DNA of 64,000 bases from contig NZ_JACHNU010000001.1 of the NCBI RefSeq assembly GCF_014199525.1, positions 1,404,182 to 1,468,181 on the forward strand. Reading direction: 5' to 3'. Source of the DNA: Conexibacter arvalis. GTDB taxonomy: Bacteria > Actinomycetota > Thermoleophilia > Solirubrobacterales > Solirubrobacteraceae. The position numbers and the translations under genes were made by a program. This document shows positions 19,508 to 27,400 of the stretch, piece after piece; positions within the stretch are counted from its first letter, which is position 1, and each line of letters opens with the position of its first letter. The notes beneath the pieces were generated by a model. It made no database searches. It was not told where the DNA came from and saw only the letters and a list, made by a program, of their open reading frames with translations.

Positions 19508-20428
19508 CTAGTGGACTTCCTGCTGCTCGTAGACCTTGATGAAGCGGAGGTAGTTGTCGGCGATCTTCGACGCGGCGTCCTCGCGCGAGACCGAGCCGTC
19601 GAGGAAGCCTCTGAGGCTGTCCCACCAGATCGAGCGGCCGATCGCGAAGCCGACGAAGCCGTCGACCGGCGCCGCCTCGCGCAGCCAGTGGTCGACCTTC
19701 GCGTCGCTGGCGCCGCGGCCGAGCAGGACGCAGACGACGCCCTCGCGGCCCTCGCCCTTGCGCGTCTGCTCCGCGAGCGTGCGCGCGTCGGCCTGGGCGT
19801 CGACGCCCTCGATCTTCCAGATGTCGACCTCGATGCCGAACTCCTGGATCTCCTCGATCGCGCGGCGCATCAGCTCCGGGCGCAGCTCGGCGTCGTAGCG
19901 GTCGGTGTCGCCGCCGACGGCCGCCAACTGCGCCTCGGTCGCGGGGACCAGCAGCTCGAACAGGAACTTGCGGCCGTTGGCGTGGAGCCAGTCGGCGAGC
20001 GTCTTGAGACGGTCGAGCTGCCGCTTGTTCATCTCGACGTCGGGGTCCTCGGGGTTGTAGCGGACGAGGACCTTGGAGAAGTCGGGGTCGAACTTCTCGA
20101 TGTGCGCGCCGAACTCCTCGCCGTACTCGAAGTCGAACTCGTTCTGGCCGCTCTTCTCGACCGGCATCGCGAGCTTGAGGCCCTTCGCCTTCGCCTCGGC
20201 GGGGATGTCGCCGCCGAACTGCTCGTCGACGAGGACGCCGACCGCGGTGGCCTCGACGCCGCGCTCGGAGGCGAGCGCCATGCCCTCGTAGATCAGCTGC
20301 TTCGCGTCGGCGATCGTGGCGGTCTGCTCCGGCGTCGGATCACCCTCGATGCCGAACATCTTCTTCTGGAAGGAACCGCGGTGGTCGAACGCGAGGATGT
20401 AGAGCTTGCCGTCGTAGCCGAGAGCCAT
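19508..20428 (-). CDS. DUF2090 aldolase-like protein
   Basis: 306 residues. Starts GYDGKLYILAFDHRGSFQKKMFGI, as in the DUF2090 domain that forms the C-terminal half of some IolC proteins (2-deoxy-5-keto-gluconate-6-phosphate aldolase activity in that setting). Further blocks: GVLVDEQFGGDIPAEAKAKG, LVRYNPEDPDVEMNKRQ, FLFELLVP and VGFAIGRSIWWDSL, a TIM-barrel pattern with DHR and GRS phosphate-site elements. Here it stands alone, without inositol-catabolism genes, so the substrate is uncertain. Its start overlaps the divergent gene's first codon. Confidence 0.85.
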   Translation of the reverse strand: MALGYDGKLYILAFDHRGSFQKKMFGIEGDPTPEQTATIADAKQLIYEGMALASERGVEATAVGVLVDEQFGGDIPAEAKAKGLKLAMPVEKSGQNEFDFEYGEEFGAHIEKFDPDFSKVLVRYNPEDPDVEMNKRQLDRLKTLADWLHANGRKFLFELLVPATEAQLAAVGGDTDRYDAELRPELMRRAIEEIQEFGIEVDIWKIEGVDAQADARTLAEQTRKGEGREGVVCVLLGRGASDAKVDHWLREAAPVDGFVGFAIGRSIWWDSLRGFLDGSVSREDAASKIADNYLRFIKVYEQQEVH

Positions 20429-21632
20429 GAAACCGTCCTCAGTGTCGGTGGAGGAATTGCGCGAAGTGACAGTTGAGTCTAAAGCTCCTGACGGCTCCGA
20501 GCAGATCGGTCGCGTTTCGGCTCAGCCGGCCGTCGCGGCGCATTTCACCGGGCCCAACTACACGATCGGCATCGAGGAGGAGCTGATGATCCTCGACGCC
20601 GAGACGCTGGAGCTGGTGAACGCGATCGAGGGCCTGCTGGAGGACTCGGCGAGCGAGCAGGTCAAGCCCGAGCTGATGGAGTCGGTGCTGGAGATCGCGA
20701 CCTCGCCGCAGCCCGACGCGGCCGCCGCCGAGCGCGAGCTGCGGGCGCTGCGGCGCAGAGTGATCGACGCCGCCGCCGGCCGCGGGCTGGCGATCGGCTC
20801 GGCCGGCACGCACCCGTTCGCGATGTGGGAGGAGCAGCGGATCGTCGCGCGGACCCGCTACCGCGACCTGATCAGCGACCTCAAGTTCGTCGCGCGCCAG
20901 GAGATCATCTTCGGCCAGCACGTCCACGTCGGCCTCGACGACGCCGACAAGGCGATCCACGTCGCCAACGGGATGCGGATCCACCTGCCCGTGCTGCTGG
21001 CGCTGTCGGCCAACTCGCCGTTCTGGCGCGCCGACGCGACCGGGCTGGCCTCGACGCGCACGCCGATCTTCCGCGCCTTCCCGCGCAACGGGATCCCGCC
21101 GACCTACGACGACTGGGACGACTACGCGGCCAAGATCGCCTTCATGATGCGCTCCAGAGTCATCGAGGATTACACCTACCTCTGGTATGACGTGCGGCCG
21201 CATCCCAACCTCGGCACTGTCGAGGTCCGCGTGATGGACGCGCAGACGCGGGTCGAGCACACGATCGGCTTCGCGGCGCTGATCCAGGCGATGGTCAAGG
21301 AGCTGGCCGAGCACTTCGAGGCCGGCAAGCGGCTGTCGAAGTACCCGCACCAGATGATCGACGAGAACAAGTGGCTGGCGGCGCGCCACGGGCTCGACGG
21401 CGAGCTGGTCGACCTGCCGCGGACCGACCGCGTGCGCACGCGCGACCTCGCGCGCCGGCTGCTCGATCGCCTCCGCGAGCATGCGCAGGACCTCGGCTCG
21501 GCGCGGGAGCTGGAGGGCATCGAGGACCTGCTGGAGCGCGGCAACGGCGCCGCGCGCCAGCTGGTCGTGCACGAGGCCAACCAGGACCTGCGCGAGGTCG
21601 TCGGCGAGATCGTCGCCGCGACGGCCGTGTGA
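20427..21632 (+). CDS. Glutamate-cysteine ligase family 2 protein (YbdK-type carboxylate-amine ligase)
   Basis: 401 residues from ATG 20427. The GCS2 core begins at FTGPNYTIGIEEELMILD and includes VKPELMESVLEIATSP, GTHPFAMWEEQRI, FGQHVHVGLDD and VEVRVMDAQTRVEHT. It ligates an amine to a carboxylate such as glutamate; the natural substrate of this class is often unknown. The stated ATG overlaps the divergent gene's start by 2 nt, leaving no promoter space, so GTG at 20442, 20448 or 20466 is likelier. Family similarity starts well after all of these. Confidence 0.9.
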   Translation: MKPSSVSVEELREVTVESKAPDGSEQIGRVSAQPAVAAHFTGPNYTIGIEEELMILDAETLELVNAIEGLLEDSASEQVKPELMESVLEIATSPQPDAAAAERELRALRRRVIDAAAGRGLAIGSAGTHPFAMWEEQRIVARTRYRDLISDLKFVARQEIIFGQHVHVGLDDADKAIHVANGMRIHLPVLLALSANSPFWRADATGLASTRTPIFRAFPRNGIPPTYDDWDDYAAKIAFMMRSRVIEDYTYLWYDVRPHPNLGTVEVRVMDAQTRVEHTIGFAALIQAMVKELAEHFEAGKRLSKYPHQMIDENKWLAARHGLDGELVDLPRTDRVRTRDLARRLLDRLREHAQDLGSARELEGIEDLLERGNGAARQLVVHEANQDLREVVGEIVAATAV

Positions 21633-21696
21633 GCGTTCCGCCGCGAGCGGTCGAGTGAGCGCCCCGGAACCCCCTCCGGGGACTAGACTTGATCGC

Positions 21697-22476
21697 GTGA
21701 GCAGCGGCGGTCCTGACCTGTTCGTCATCTGCAAGAGCTGCGGGTCGGAGGTCAGCCCGTACATCACCGAATGCCCGTACTGCGGCAACCGGCTGCGCAA
21801 GCGCGCGCCGAAGCTCGACAGAGGCGGCCGCCCGAAGGAGAAGCCGAGAAAGGCGCGGCGCGCGCCGTCGCCGTCGCTCGGACCGCTGCGGCGGGGCGAG
21901 ATCCCCGGGATCCGCATCGACTCGCGGCCGTACGCGACCGCCGCGATCGTGCTCGCCAGCGCCGTCCTCTTCATCCTGCTGCGCTCCGACGTCATCTCGC
22001 CGCGTCACTTCGTCGTCGCCGGCGACGCCGTCATCGGCGGCCCGAGCGAGTGGTGGACCGTCCTCACCGCCGCGTTCTCCTACGAGAGCACCGGCTACGC
22101 CTTCGTCACGATCGCGGCGATCGCCGTCTTCGGCTGGCTGCTGGAGCGCCGCCACGGGCCGCTCGTCGTGCTCGCGCTGTTCCTGCTCGGCGCCGCCGGC
22201 GGCCTCGCCGTCGTGTGGGCGACCGACTCGTCGCTGATCGCGATGGGCGGCAACGGCGGCGCGCTCGCCCTCGTCGCGGCGTGGGCCGTGCCCGACATGC
22301 TCGACCTGCGGCGCGGCCGCGAGATCGAGGGCGACCTGCTCGGCGCCGCGACGATCGCCGTCGTGCTGCTGCTCCTCCCCGTCGTGGTGACGACCGCCGA
22401 CGCGCTCGCCGGGGCGACGGGGCTGCTCGTCGGCCTGCTGCTCGGCCTGCCGCTCTCGCGCCGCCGCGCCGGCTGA
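21697..22476 (+). CDS. Zinc-ribbon rhomboid-like membrane protein, apparently inactive
   Basis: 259 residues from GTG 21697. A zinc ribbon (CKSC at 12-15 and CPYC at 26-29) and a basic linker precede six hydrophobic helices with rhomboid layout (YATAAIVLASAVLFILL, PSEWWTVLTAAFSYES, FGWLLERRHGPLVVLALFLLGAAGG). The catalytic GxSG is replaced by GGNGG at 184-188 (Asn for Ser), and the last helix (TGLLVGLLLGLP) lacks the catalytic His. It is probably a pseudoprotease that binds or guides membrane clients. Family assignment is clear from topology; function is inferred. Confidence 0.82.
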   Translation: MSSGGPDLFVICKSCGSEVSPYITECPYCGNRLRKRAPKLDRGGRPKEKPRKARRAPSPSLGPLRRGEIPGIRIDSRPYATAAIVLASAVLFILLRSDVISPRHFVVAGDAVIGGPSEWWTVLTAAFSYESTGYAFVTIAAIAVFGWLLERRHGPLVVLALFLLGAAGGLAVVWATDSSLIAMGGNGGALALVAAWAVPDMLDLRRGREIEGDLLGAATIAVVLLLLPVVVTTADALAGATGLLVGLLLGLPLSRRRAG

Positions 22477-22527
22477 CGGCGCCGCCGCGCCGGACCGGAC
22501 GCGGCGCGAGGGCGCCGCGACGCTACG

Positions 22528-22872
22528 ATGCTCGCAATGGCCGACCGCGCCTACACCGATGCCGAGATCGACGCCGCGGTCGCATCGCTGACGGACGAGG
22601 AGCGCCTGCGCCACGCGCAGGAGCTGGTCACCCGCGCGGCGCCGCAGCTCCAGAGAGTGCTCAACGAGGCGCTGTCGCAGGGCGGCTGGTTCGGCGACGT
22701 CCACGACCAGGCGGTCGGCGCCGCGGCCGGCGAGCCCGACGTCGAGCAGCGCAAGGTCGCGATCAGCACGCTCGTGGCGGAGGAGACCCGCCTCGGGATG
22801 CTCGTCGGCGTCGCGGTGGGCTTCGAGCTGGCGCGCACGCTCGAAGCGAACGAGAACTCCGACGAAGGGTGA
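22528..22872 (+). CDS. Conserved hypothetical protein, 114 aa
   Basis: Start at ATG 22528 or 22537 (MADRAYTDAEIDAAVASL). Helical and acidic, no signal or membrane segment. Blocks LTDEERLRHAQELVTRAAPQLQRVLNEAL and VSTLVAEETRLGMLVGVAVGFELART look structured; the second resembles an amphipathic helix. Six bases before the UPF0173 gene, so probably one operon with it and the Lrp-like gene. No named family known to me. Confidence 0.7.
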   Translation: MLAMADRAYTDAEIDAAVASLTDEERLRHAQELVTRAAPQLQRVLNEALSQGGWFGDVHDQAVGAAAGEPDVEQRKVAISTLVAEETRLGMLVGVAVGFELARTLEANENSDEG

Positions 22873-22877
22873 GTGAG

Positions 22878-23552
22878 ATGGAGCTTCGATTCCTCGGCCA
22901 CGCCGCGATCTCGCTGCGGGAGGGCGACACGACCGTGCTCGTCGACCCGTTCCTGAGCGGAAACCCGAGAGCCGCCGTCAGCGCCGACGAGCTCGACGCG
23001 ACGGCGATCCTGCTGTCGCACGGCCACGGCGACCACCTCGGCGACGCCGTCGCGATCGCGCAGCGGACCGGGGCGACGGTCGTCGCGATCGTCGAGCTGG
23101 CCAACGAGATCGGCGGGCAGGGGGTCGACGTCCGCGACCCCAACCTCGGCGGGACGATCGCCTTCGACTGGGGCTCGGTCAAGCTCGTGCCGGCGTGGCA
23201 CACCGGCGTCAGCCCCAGCGGCACCGCCCACACGCCGGCCGGCCTCGTGATCGAGCTCGGCGGCAAGACGATCTACCACCTCGGCGACACCTGCCTCTTC
23301 TCCGACCTCGCGCTGGTCGGCCGCAACCGCGAGATCGACGTCGCGCTCGTGCCGATCGGCGGCCACTACACGATGGACCGCCACGACGCCGTCGAGGCCG
23401 TCAAGCTGGTCGGCGCCAAGACCGTGATCCCCGTCCACTACGACACCTTCCCGCCGATCGAGACCGACGTGCAGGCGTTCAAGGCCGACGCCGAGGCGGC
23501 CAGCTCCTCGCAGGTCGTCGTGCTCGCGCCCGGGGAGTCGTGGTCGGCATGA
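22878..23552 (+). CDS. UPF0173 metallo-beta-lactamase-fold hydrolase
   Basis: 224 residues. Starts MELRFLGHAAISL and contains the metal-binding SHGHGDHLGDA motif, VPAWHTGVSPSGTAHTPAG, TIYHLGDTCLFSDL and VIPVHYDTFPPIETD, the ordered signatures of UPF0173. A two-metal hydrolase fold is certain; the substrate is unknown for the family. ATG at 22878 is preceded by GTGAGTGAG. The stop overlaps the next start (ATGA). Confidence 0.93.
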   Translation: MELRFLGHAAISLREGDTTVLVDPFLSGNPRAAVSADELDATAILLSHGHGDHLGDAVAIAQRTGATVVAIVELANEIGGQGVDVRDPNLGGTIAFDWGSVKLVPAWHTGVSPSGTAHTPAGLVIELGGKTIYHLGDTCLFSDLALVGRNREIDVALVPIGGHYTMDRHDAVEAVKLVGAKTVIPVHYDTFPPIETDVQAFKADAEAASSSQVVVLAPGESWSA

Positions 23553-23824
23553 CGCACGCGATCGTCCTCGTCCAGGCCGAGCGCACCGCGCTCGCCGACC
23601 TCGGCGGCCAGCTCGCCGAGATCCCCGGCGTCGCGGAGGCGTACTCGGTGACCGGCGAGTGGGACTTCGCCGCGATCCTGCGCCTGCGCGAGCAGGACGA
23701 CCTCGCCCACGTCGTCACGGAGAGGCTGTCGCGCCTGCCGGGGATCGTGAAGACCCAGACGATGGTCGCCTTCGAGGTCTACTCCAGACACGACCTCGAG
23801 GCGCTCTTCTCGGTCGGGGAGTAG
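23549..23824 (+). CDS. Stand-alone Lrp/AsnC effector-binding (RAM) domain
   Basis: 91 residues. THAIVLVQAERTALADLGGQLAEIPGVAEAYSVTGEWDFAAILRLREQDDLAHVVTERLSRLPGIVKTQTMVAF is a complete RAM domain, with no helix-turn-helix in front. Solo RAM proteins form dimers or rings that bind amino acids and can regulate enzymes. It overlaps the UPF0173 gene by 4 nt, so both are translated together; a regulatory link with that hydrolase is inferred. Confidence 0.9.
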   Translation: MTHAIVLVQAERTALADLGGQLAEIPGVAEAYSVTGEWDFAAILRLREQDDLAHVVTERLSRLPGIVKTQTMVAFEVYSRHDLEALFSVGE

Positions 23825-23831
23825 CGCGGGG

Positions 23832-24989
23832 GTGTCGCGCCGGGAGCGCGTGCTCCTGCTGCACAACCGCTATCGCGCCGCCGGCGGCGAGGAGCGGGTC
23901 GTCGACGAGCTGGAGGCGCTGCTGCGCGACCGCGGGCACGCCGTCGCGCGCTGCGAGCGCGACAGCGCCGAGAGCGGGCGCGTGACGGCCGCGCGGGCGC
24001 TCCTGCGCGGGGGCGTCGGGGAGGAGCAGGTGCGCGCGGCGATCGCGGCGCACGGCGCCGACGTGCTCCACGCCCACAACATCCACCCGCTGTTCGGCTG
24101 GCGTGCGCTGGCGGCCGGGCGCGACGCCGGTGCGCGGGTCGTCCTGCACCTCCACAACTATCGCTTCACGTGCGCGATCGGGGTCGCCTACCGCGAGGGC
24201 CGGCCGTGCCATCGCTGCCACGGGCGCGACACTCGTCCCGGCCTGCGCCACAACTGCCGCGGCTCGCTGCCGGAGGCCGCCGTCTACGCGGCTGCGCTGT
24301 CGGCGCAGCAGCCGCGGCTGCTGGAGCTGGTCGACCGCTTCGTCGCCGTCGGCGCGGCGCAGGCCGAGATCCTCGCGGCGTTCGGCGTCCCGCGGTCGCG
24401 CGTCGACGTCGTCCCCAACGCCGTCGCCGCGGTCGCGGCTGCGTCGGGCGCGGCGGAGGGCCGCTACGCGCTGGCGTCGGGGCGGCTGGTCGAGGAGAAG
24501 GGCTTCGACATGGCGATCGCGGCCGCCCGCGCGGCCGGCGTCCCGCTGCGGATCGCCGGCGAGGGGCCCGACGAGCGGCGTCTGCGGGGACTCGCCGACG
24601 GGGCGGAGGTGACGTTCCTCGGCCGGATCGACGGCGAGCGGATGGCGGCCGAGCGACGCGGCGCGGCGGTCGTGCTCGTGCCGTCGCGCTGGGAGGAGGC
24701 CTGCCCGATGGCGGTCGTCGAGGCGCTCGCCGACGGCGTGCCGGTGCTCGCGAGCGACCTCGGCGGCCTGCCGGAGCTGGTCGGCCCCGGGGCGGCGCTG
24801 CCGGCGCGCGACGAGGCGGCGTGGGCGCGGGCGCTGCGGGCGCTGTGGGACGACCCCGCCGAGCGGGCGAGGCGCGGCGAGGAGGCGCTGGCGCGGGCGC
24901 GCGCGCGGCACACGCCGGAGGCGCAGTACGCCGCGCTGGTCGACGCGTACGCCGCGGCGGAACGGGCGGCGCGGGAGCGCGGGCGATGA
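23832..24989 (+). CDS. GT4-type glycosyltransferase
   Basis: 385 residues, start GTG 23832. GT-B fold: N-terminal domain begins RVLLLHNRYRAAGGEERVVDEL and has DVLHAHNIHPLFGWRAL; the C-terminal domain carries the donor site (VEEKGFDMAIAAARAAGVPLRIAGEGPDE and VPSRWEEACPMAVVEALADGVPVLAS). A Cys-rich stretch near residues 115-150 (CAIGVAYREGRPCHRCHGRDTRPGLRHNCRG) is a feature of a known subgroup. Nucleotide-sugar dependent transfer, perhaps in surface polysaccharide synthesis. Its stop overlaps the next start (ATGA). Confidence 0.92.
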   Translation: MSRRERVLLLHNRYRAAGGEERVVDELEALLRDRGHAVARCERDSAESGRVTAARALLRGGVGEEQVRAAIAAHGADVLHAHNIHPLFGWRALAAGRDAGARVVLHLHNYRFTCAIGVAYREGRPCHRCHGRDTRPGLRHNCRGSLPEAAVYAAALSAQQPRLLELVDRFVAVGAAQAEILAAFGVPRSRVDVVPNAVAAVAAASGAAEGRYALASGRLVEEKGFDMAIAAARAAGVPLRIAGEGPDERRLRGLADGAEVTFLGRIDGERMAAERRGAAVVLVPSRWEEACPMAVVEALADGVPVLASDLGGLPELVGPGAALPARDEAAWARALRALWDDPAERARRGEEALARARARHTPEAQYAALVDAYAAAERAARERGR

Positions 24990-26185
24990 CCCGCGTCGCG
25001 GTCGTGCCGCCGGTGCCGATGCCGTACCGGGAGCCGCTGTTCGCGGCGCTGTCGCGCGTCGACGGGATCGATCTGCGGGTCGTCTACCAGGCCCGCCGCC
25101 AGCCGGGCTGGGACGCGCCGGGGGAGTGGTTCCCCGAGCGCCACGTCTATCCGGCCGAGCACCTGCGCTCGTGGCAGCGGGCGCGGCCCGGCCGCACGCC
25201 GGTCGTCTGGCCGCGCGGACTGGAGCGGGCTCTGTCGCGCTTCGGCGCCGACGCGGTCGTCGCGTGGGAGTACGGGCCGACCTCGCTGCGGACGCTCGCC
25301 TGGTGTCGGCTGCGCCGCCGCGGCTACGCGATCTTCTCGGAGCTGACCCCGGAGGCGGAGCGGTCGCTCTCGGACAAGCACCGGCGGCTGCAGCGGCTCG
25401 TCGCCGGGCGCGCCGACGTCTGCATCGCCGCCAGCAGCCGCGCCCGCGACCGCTTCCTCGCCCTCGGCGTGCCGCCCGAGCGGGTCTTCGTCAGCGTCCA
25501 GAGCGCCGACAGCGCGCCCCTGCGCGCGATCGAGCGACCGCGCGGGGACGCCGGGACGGGGGACGGCGGCGGGGCGGCGGAGGGAGCCGGCGCGGCGGGT
25601 GGCGGAGCGGCGCGAAGCGGCCCCGGCGGCGGTGCGGCGCCGGTTCGCTTCGTCGCGGTCGGGCGGCTGGTGCCCGACAAGAACTACGAGCGGCTGATCG
25701 ACGCCTTCGCCGTGGCGGGGCTGGGACCCGAGCGGGCGCTGCTGGAGGTCCACGGGACGGGGCCGCTGCGCGCCGAGCTGGAGGCGCGCGCGATCCGCGC
25801 GGGGGTCGACGTCCGCTTCGCCGGCCACACCGACGCGGCGGCGCTGCCGGCCGCCTACGCCCGCGCCGACGCCTTCGTGCTCGCGAGCAGCTACGAGCCG
25901 TTCGGCGTCGTCGTCCGCGAGGCGGCCGCTGCCGCGCTGCCGATCGTCTGCAGCCGCGTCGCCGGCGCGGCCGGCGACGTCGCGCTCGACGGCGAGAACG
26001 CGCTGCTCGTCGACCCGCTCGACGTCGACGCGATCGCCGCCGCGCTGCGCCGCCTCGCCGACGACGCGCCCCTGCGCGCCCGCCTCGGCGCCCGCGGCCG
26101 CGAGCTCGAGGCGCGGGTCGCGCGCGACGGCGTCGCCGCCTTCGCCGCCGCCGCCCGCCTCGCCGCCGAGCGCGCCGCGAGATGA
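24986..26185 (+). CDS. GT4-type glycosyltransferase with low-complexity linker
   Basis: 399 residues. N-terminal domain starts MTRVAVVPPVPMPYREPLFAALSRVDGIDLRVVYQ; the C-terminal donor domain has VRFVAVGRLVPDKNYERLIDAF, VHGTGPLRAEL and LASSYEPFGVVVREAAAAALPIVCS with the usual E-x7-E. Between them (about 185-225) is a Gly/Ala-rich linker unusual for the family, perhaps a recent expansion. Overlaps the preceding transferase by 4 nt, so both likely act on one glycan. Confidence 0.9.
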   Translation: MTRVAVVPPVPMPYREPLFAALSRVDGIDLRVVYQARRQPGWDAPGEWFPERHVYPAEHLRSWQRARPGRTPVVWPRGLERALSRFGADAVVAWEYGPTSLRTLAWCRLRRRGYAIFSELTPEAERSLSDKHRRLQRLVAGRADVCIAASSRARDRFLALGVPPERVFVSVQSADSAPLRAIERPRGDAGTGDGGGAAEGAGAAGGGAARSGPGGGAAPVRFVAVGRLVPDKNYERLIDAFAVAGLGPERALLEVHGTGPLRAELEARAIRAGVDVRFAGHTDAAALPAAYARADAFVLASSYEPFGVVVREAAAAALPIVCSRVAGAAGDVALDGENALLVDPLDVDAIAAALRRLADDAPLRARLGARGRELEARVARDGVAAFAAAARLAAERAAR

Positions 26186-26291
26186 CCGACCGCCGCGGAT
26201 CGCCCGCCGCCGCCGATCCCCGCGCGATGGCATCGGCGCCGGCCGGGCGGCCAGCTGGCGGAGCAGGCGCAGACGGACGTCGGCGACTGAG

Positions 26292-27338
26292 CTAGCCGAG
26301 CAGGCGCGGGAGGACGTCGGCGGCGAGGCGGGCGACGACGCGGTCGGGGGCGTAGTCGCGCAGCGCCGCGGCGGCGCGGACGCGCAGCCCGGCGGCGGCC
26401 GGCTCGGGCAGCGAGAAGGCATGGCGCAGCGCCGCTGCCAGCGAGGCCGGCGCGAGGTCGGCGGCGACGAGCGCGGGGTCGAGCGCACGCGCCAGCGGCA
26501 GCGCCTCGTACGCGCCGCCGGCGGGGGAGAGGACCGGCAGCGTCCCGTCGGCCATCGCCTCCAGCGCCGCCTGCCCGTAGTCCTCCCAGCGCGCGGCGCT
26601 GACGAACGCCGCGGCCGAGCGCAGCGCCGCGCGGAACTCGCCGGCGGGCACCATGCCGCGCCAGCGCAGCGACCGCGGGGCCGTGACGCCGCGCCGCGCG
26701 AGGAACTCCCGCGCGCTCTCCGGCGGGATCCCGTAGACGTCGAGACGCGCGTCGGGGAGGGCGGCCTCGGCCCAGGCGGCGCAGAGCAGGTCGAGGCCCT
26801 TCGCGCGCGGGTCCGGGGCGTAGGCGACGGCGACCCGCTCGCGCGGCGCGGCCGGCTCGTCGCTCGTCGCGCGCACGGGGATCGGCACGACGACCGTCTC
26901 GGTCGCGACCGTCAGCGGCGCGGCGGCCGCGGTGCTCGCCGGCAGCAGCATCGCGGCCCGCTCCATCGCGCGACGCTCCAGCGGGTGGAGGAGCGCGTTG
27001 CGCGCCCCGGTGCGGTTGAGGACCGCCGGCGAGTCGAAGCGGATCGCGAACGGCACGCCGAGCGACGGGGCGAGCAGCGCGGCGGTCGTCGTCGAGATCA
27101 CGGCCGCGCGCGGCCGCTCGCGCGCGACGGCGCTCGCGATCGCGCGGCGGGCCGCGAGCGCCTCGACGAGGTCGTTGACCGGATAGCCGCGCCGCAGCCC
27201 GTCGGTCAGGCCGATTCCCGTCGCGGCGAGCGCCACGGTCGCGCCAGCCTCCCGCAGCTGCTCCGCGAGCCCCTCGTCGGCGACGCGCAGCCCCTTCGTC
27301 GTCCCGAGCGAGACGATCAGGACGTCGGGCGCGCTCAC
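26292..27338 (-). CDS. GT4-type glycosyltransferase
   Basis: 348 residues from GTG 27338. N-terminal half (APDVLIVSLGTTKGLRVADEGLAEQL) and donor half (VAVAYAPDPRAKGLDLLCAAW, LDVYGIPPESAREFL, FVSAARWEDYGQAALEAMADGTLPVLSPAGGAYE). The E-x7-E region is reduced to DYGQAALEAM. Codes toward the first transferase pair and follows another transferase through a 21-codon spacer frame. Likely part of the same surface-glycan cluster. Confidence 0.85.
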   Translation of the reverse strand: MSAPDVLIVSLGTTKGLRVADEGLAEQLREAGATVALAATGIGLTDGLRRGYPVNDLVEALAARRAIASAVARERPRAAVISTTTAALLAPSLGVPFAIRFDSPAVLNRTGARNALLHPLERRAMERAAMLLPASTAAAAPLTVATETVVVPIPVRATSDEPAAPRERVAVAYAPDPRAKGLDLLCAAWAEAALPDARLDVYGIPPESAREFLARRGVTAPRSLRWRGMVPAGEFRAALRSAAAFVSAARWEDYGQAALEAMADGTLPVLSPAGGAYEALPLARALDPALVAADLAPASLAAALRHAFSLPEPAAAGLRVRAAAALRDYAPDRVVARLAADVLPRLLG

Positions 27339-27400
27339 GCCGCCGCCTCCGCTCCGGGGCGGGCGGCGTCGCGGGCGAGGTGGTCGGGGGCGGCGCTCAT
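27335..27400 (-). CDS. 21-codon spacer frame coupling two glycosyltransferase genes
   Basis: ATG (27400) overlaps the upstream transferase stop as ATGA, and its own TGA overlaps the downstream GTG start as GTGA. The peptide (MSAAPDHLARDAARPGAEAA plus a last Ala) has no recognisable fold. It may only keep ribosomes moving between the two genes, or be chance. Confidence 0.3.
   Translation of the reverse strand: MSAAPDHLARDAARPGAEAAA

Noticed and set aside
26182-26295. 37-codon frame after the second glycosyltransferase gene
   Set aside because: Overlaps the end of the convergent gene, is Ala/Gly/Arg-rich and has no features beyond chance.
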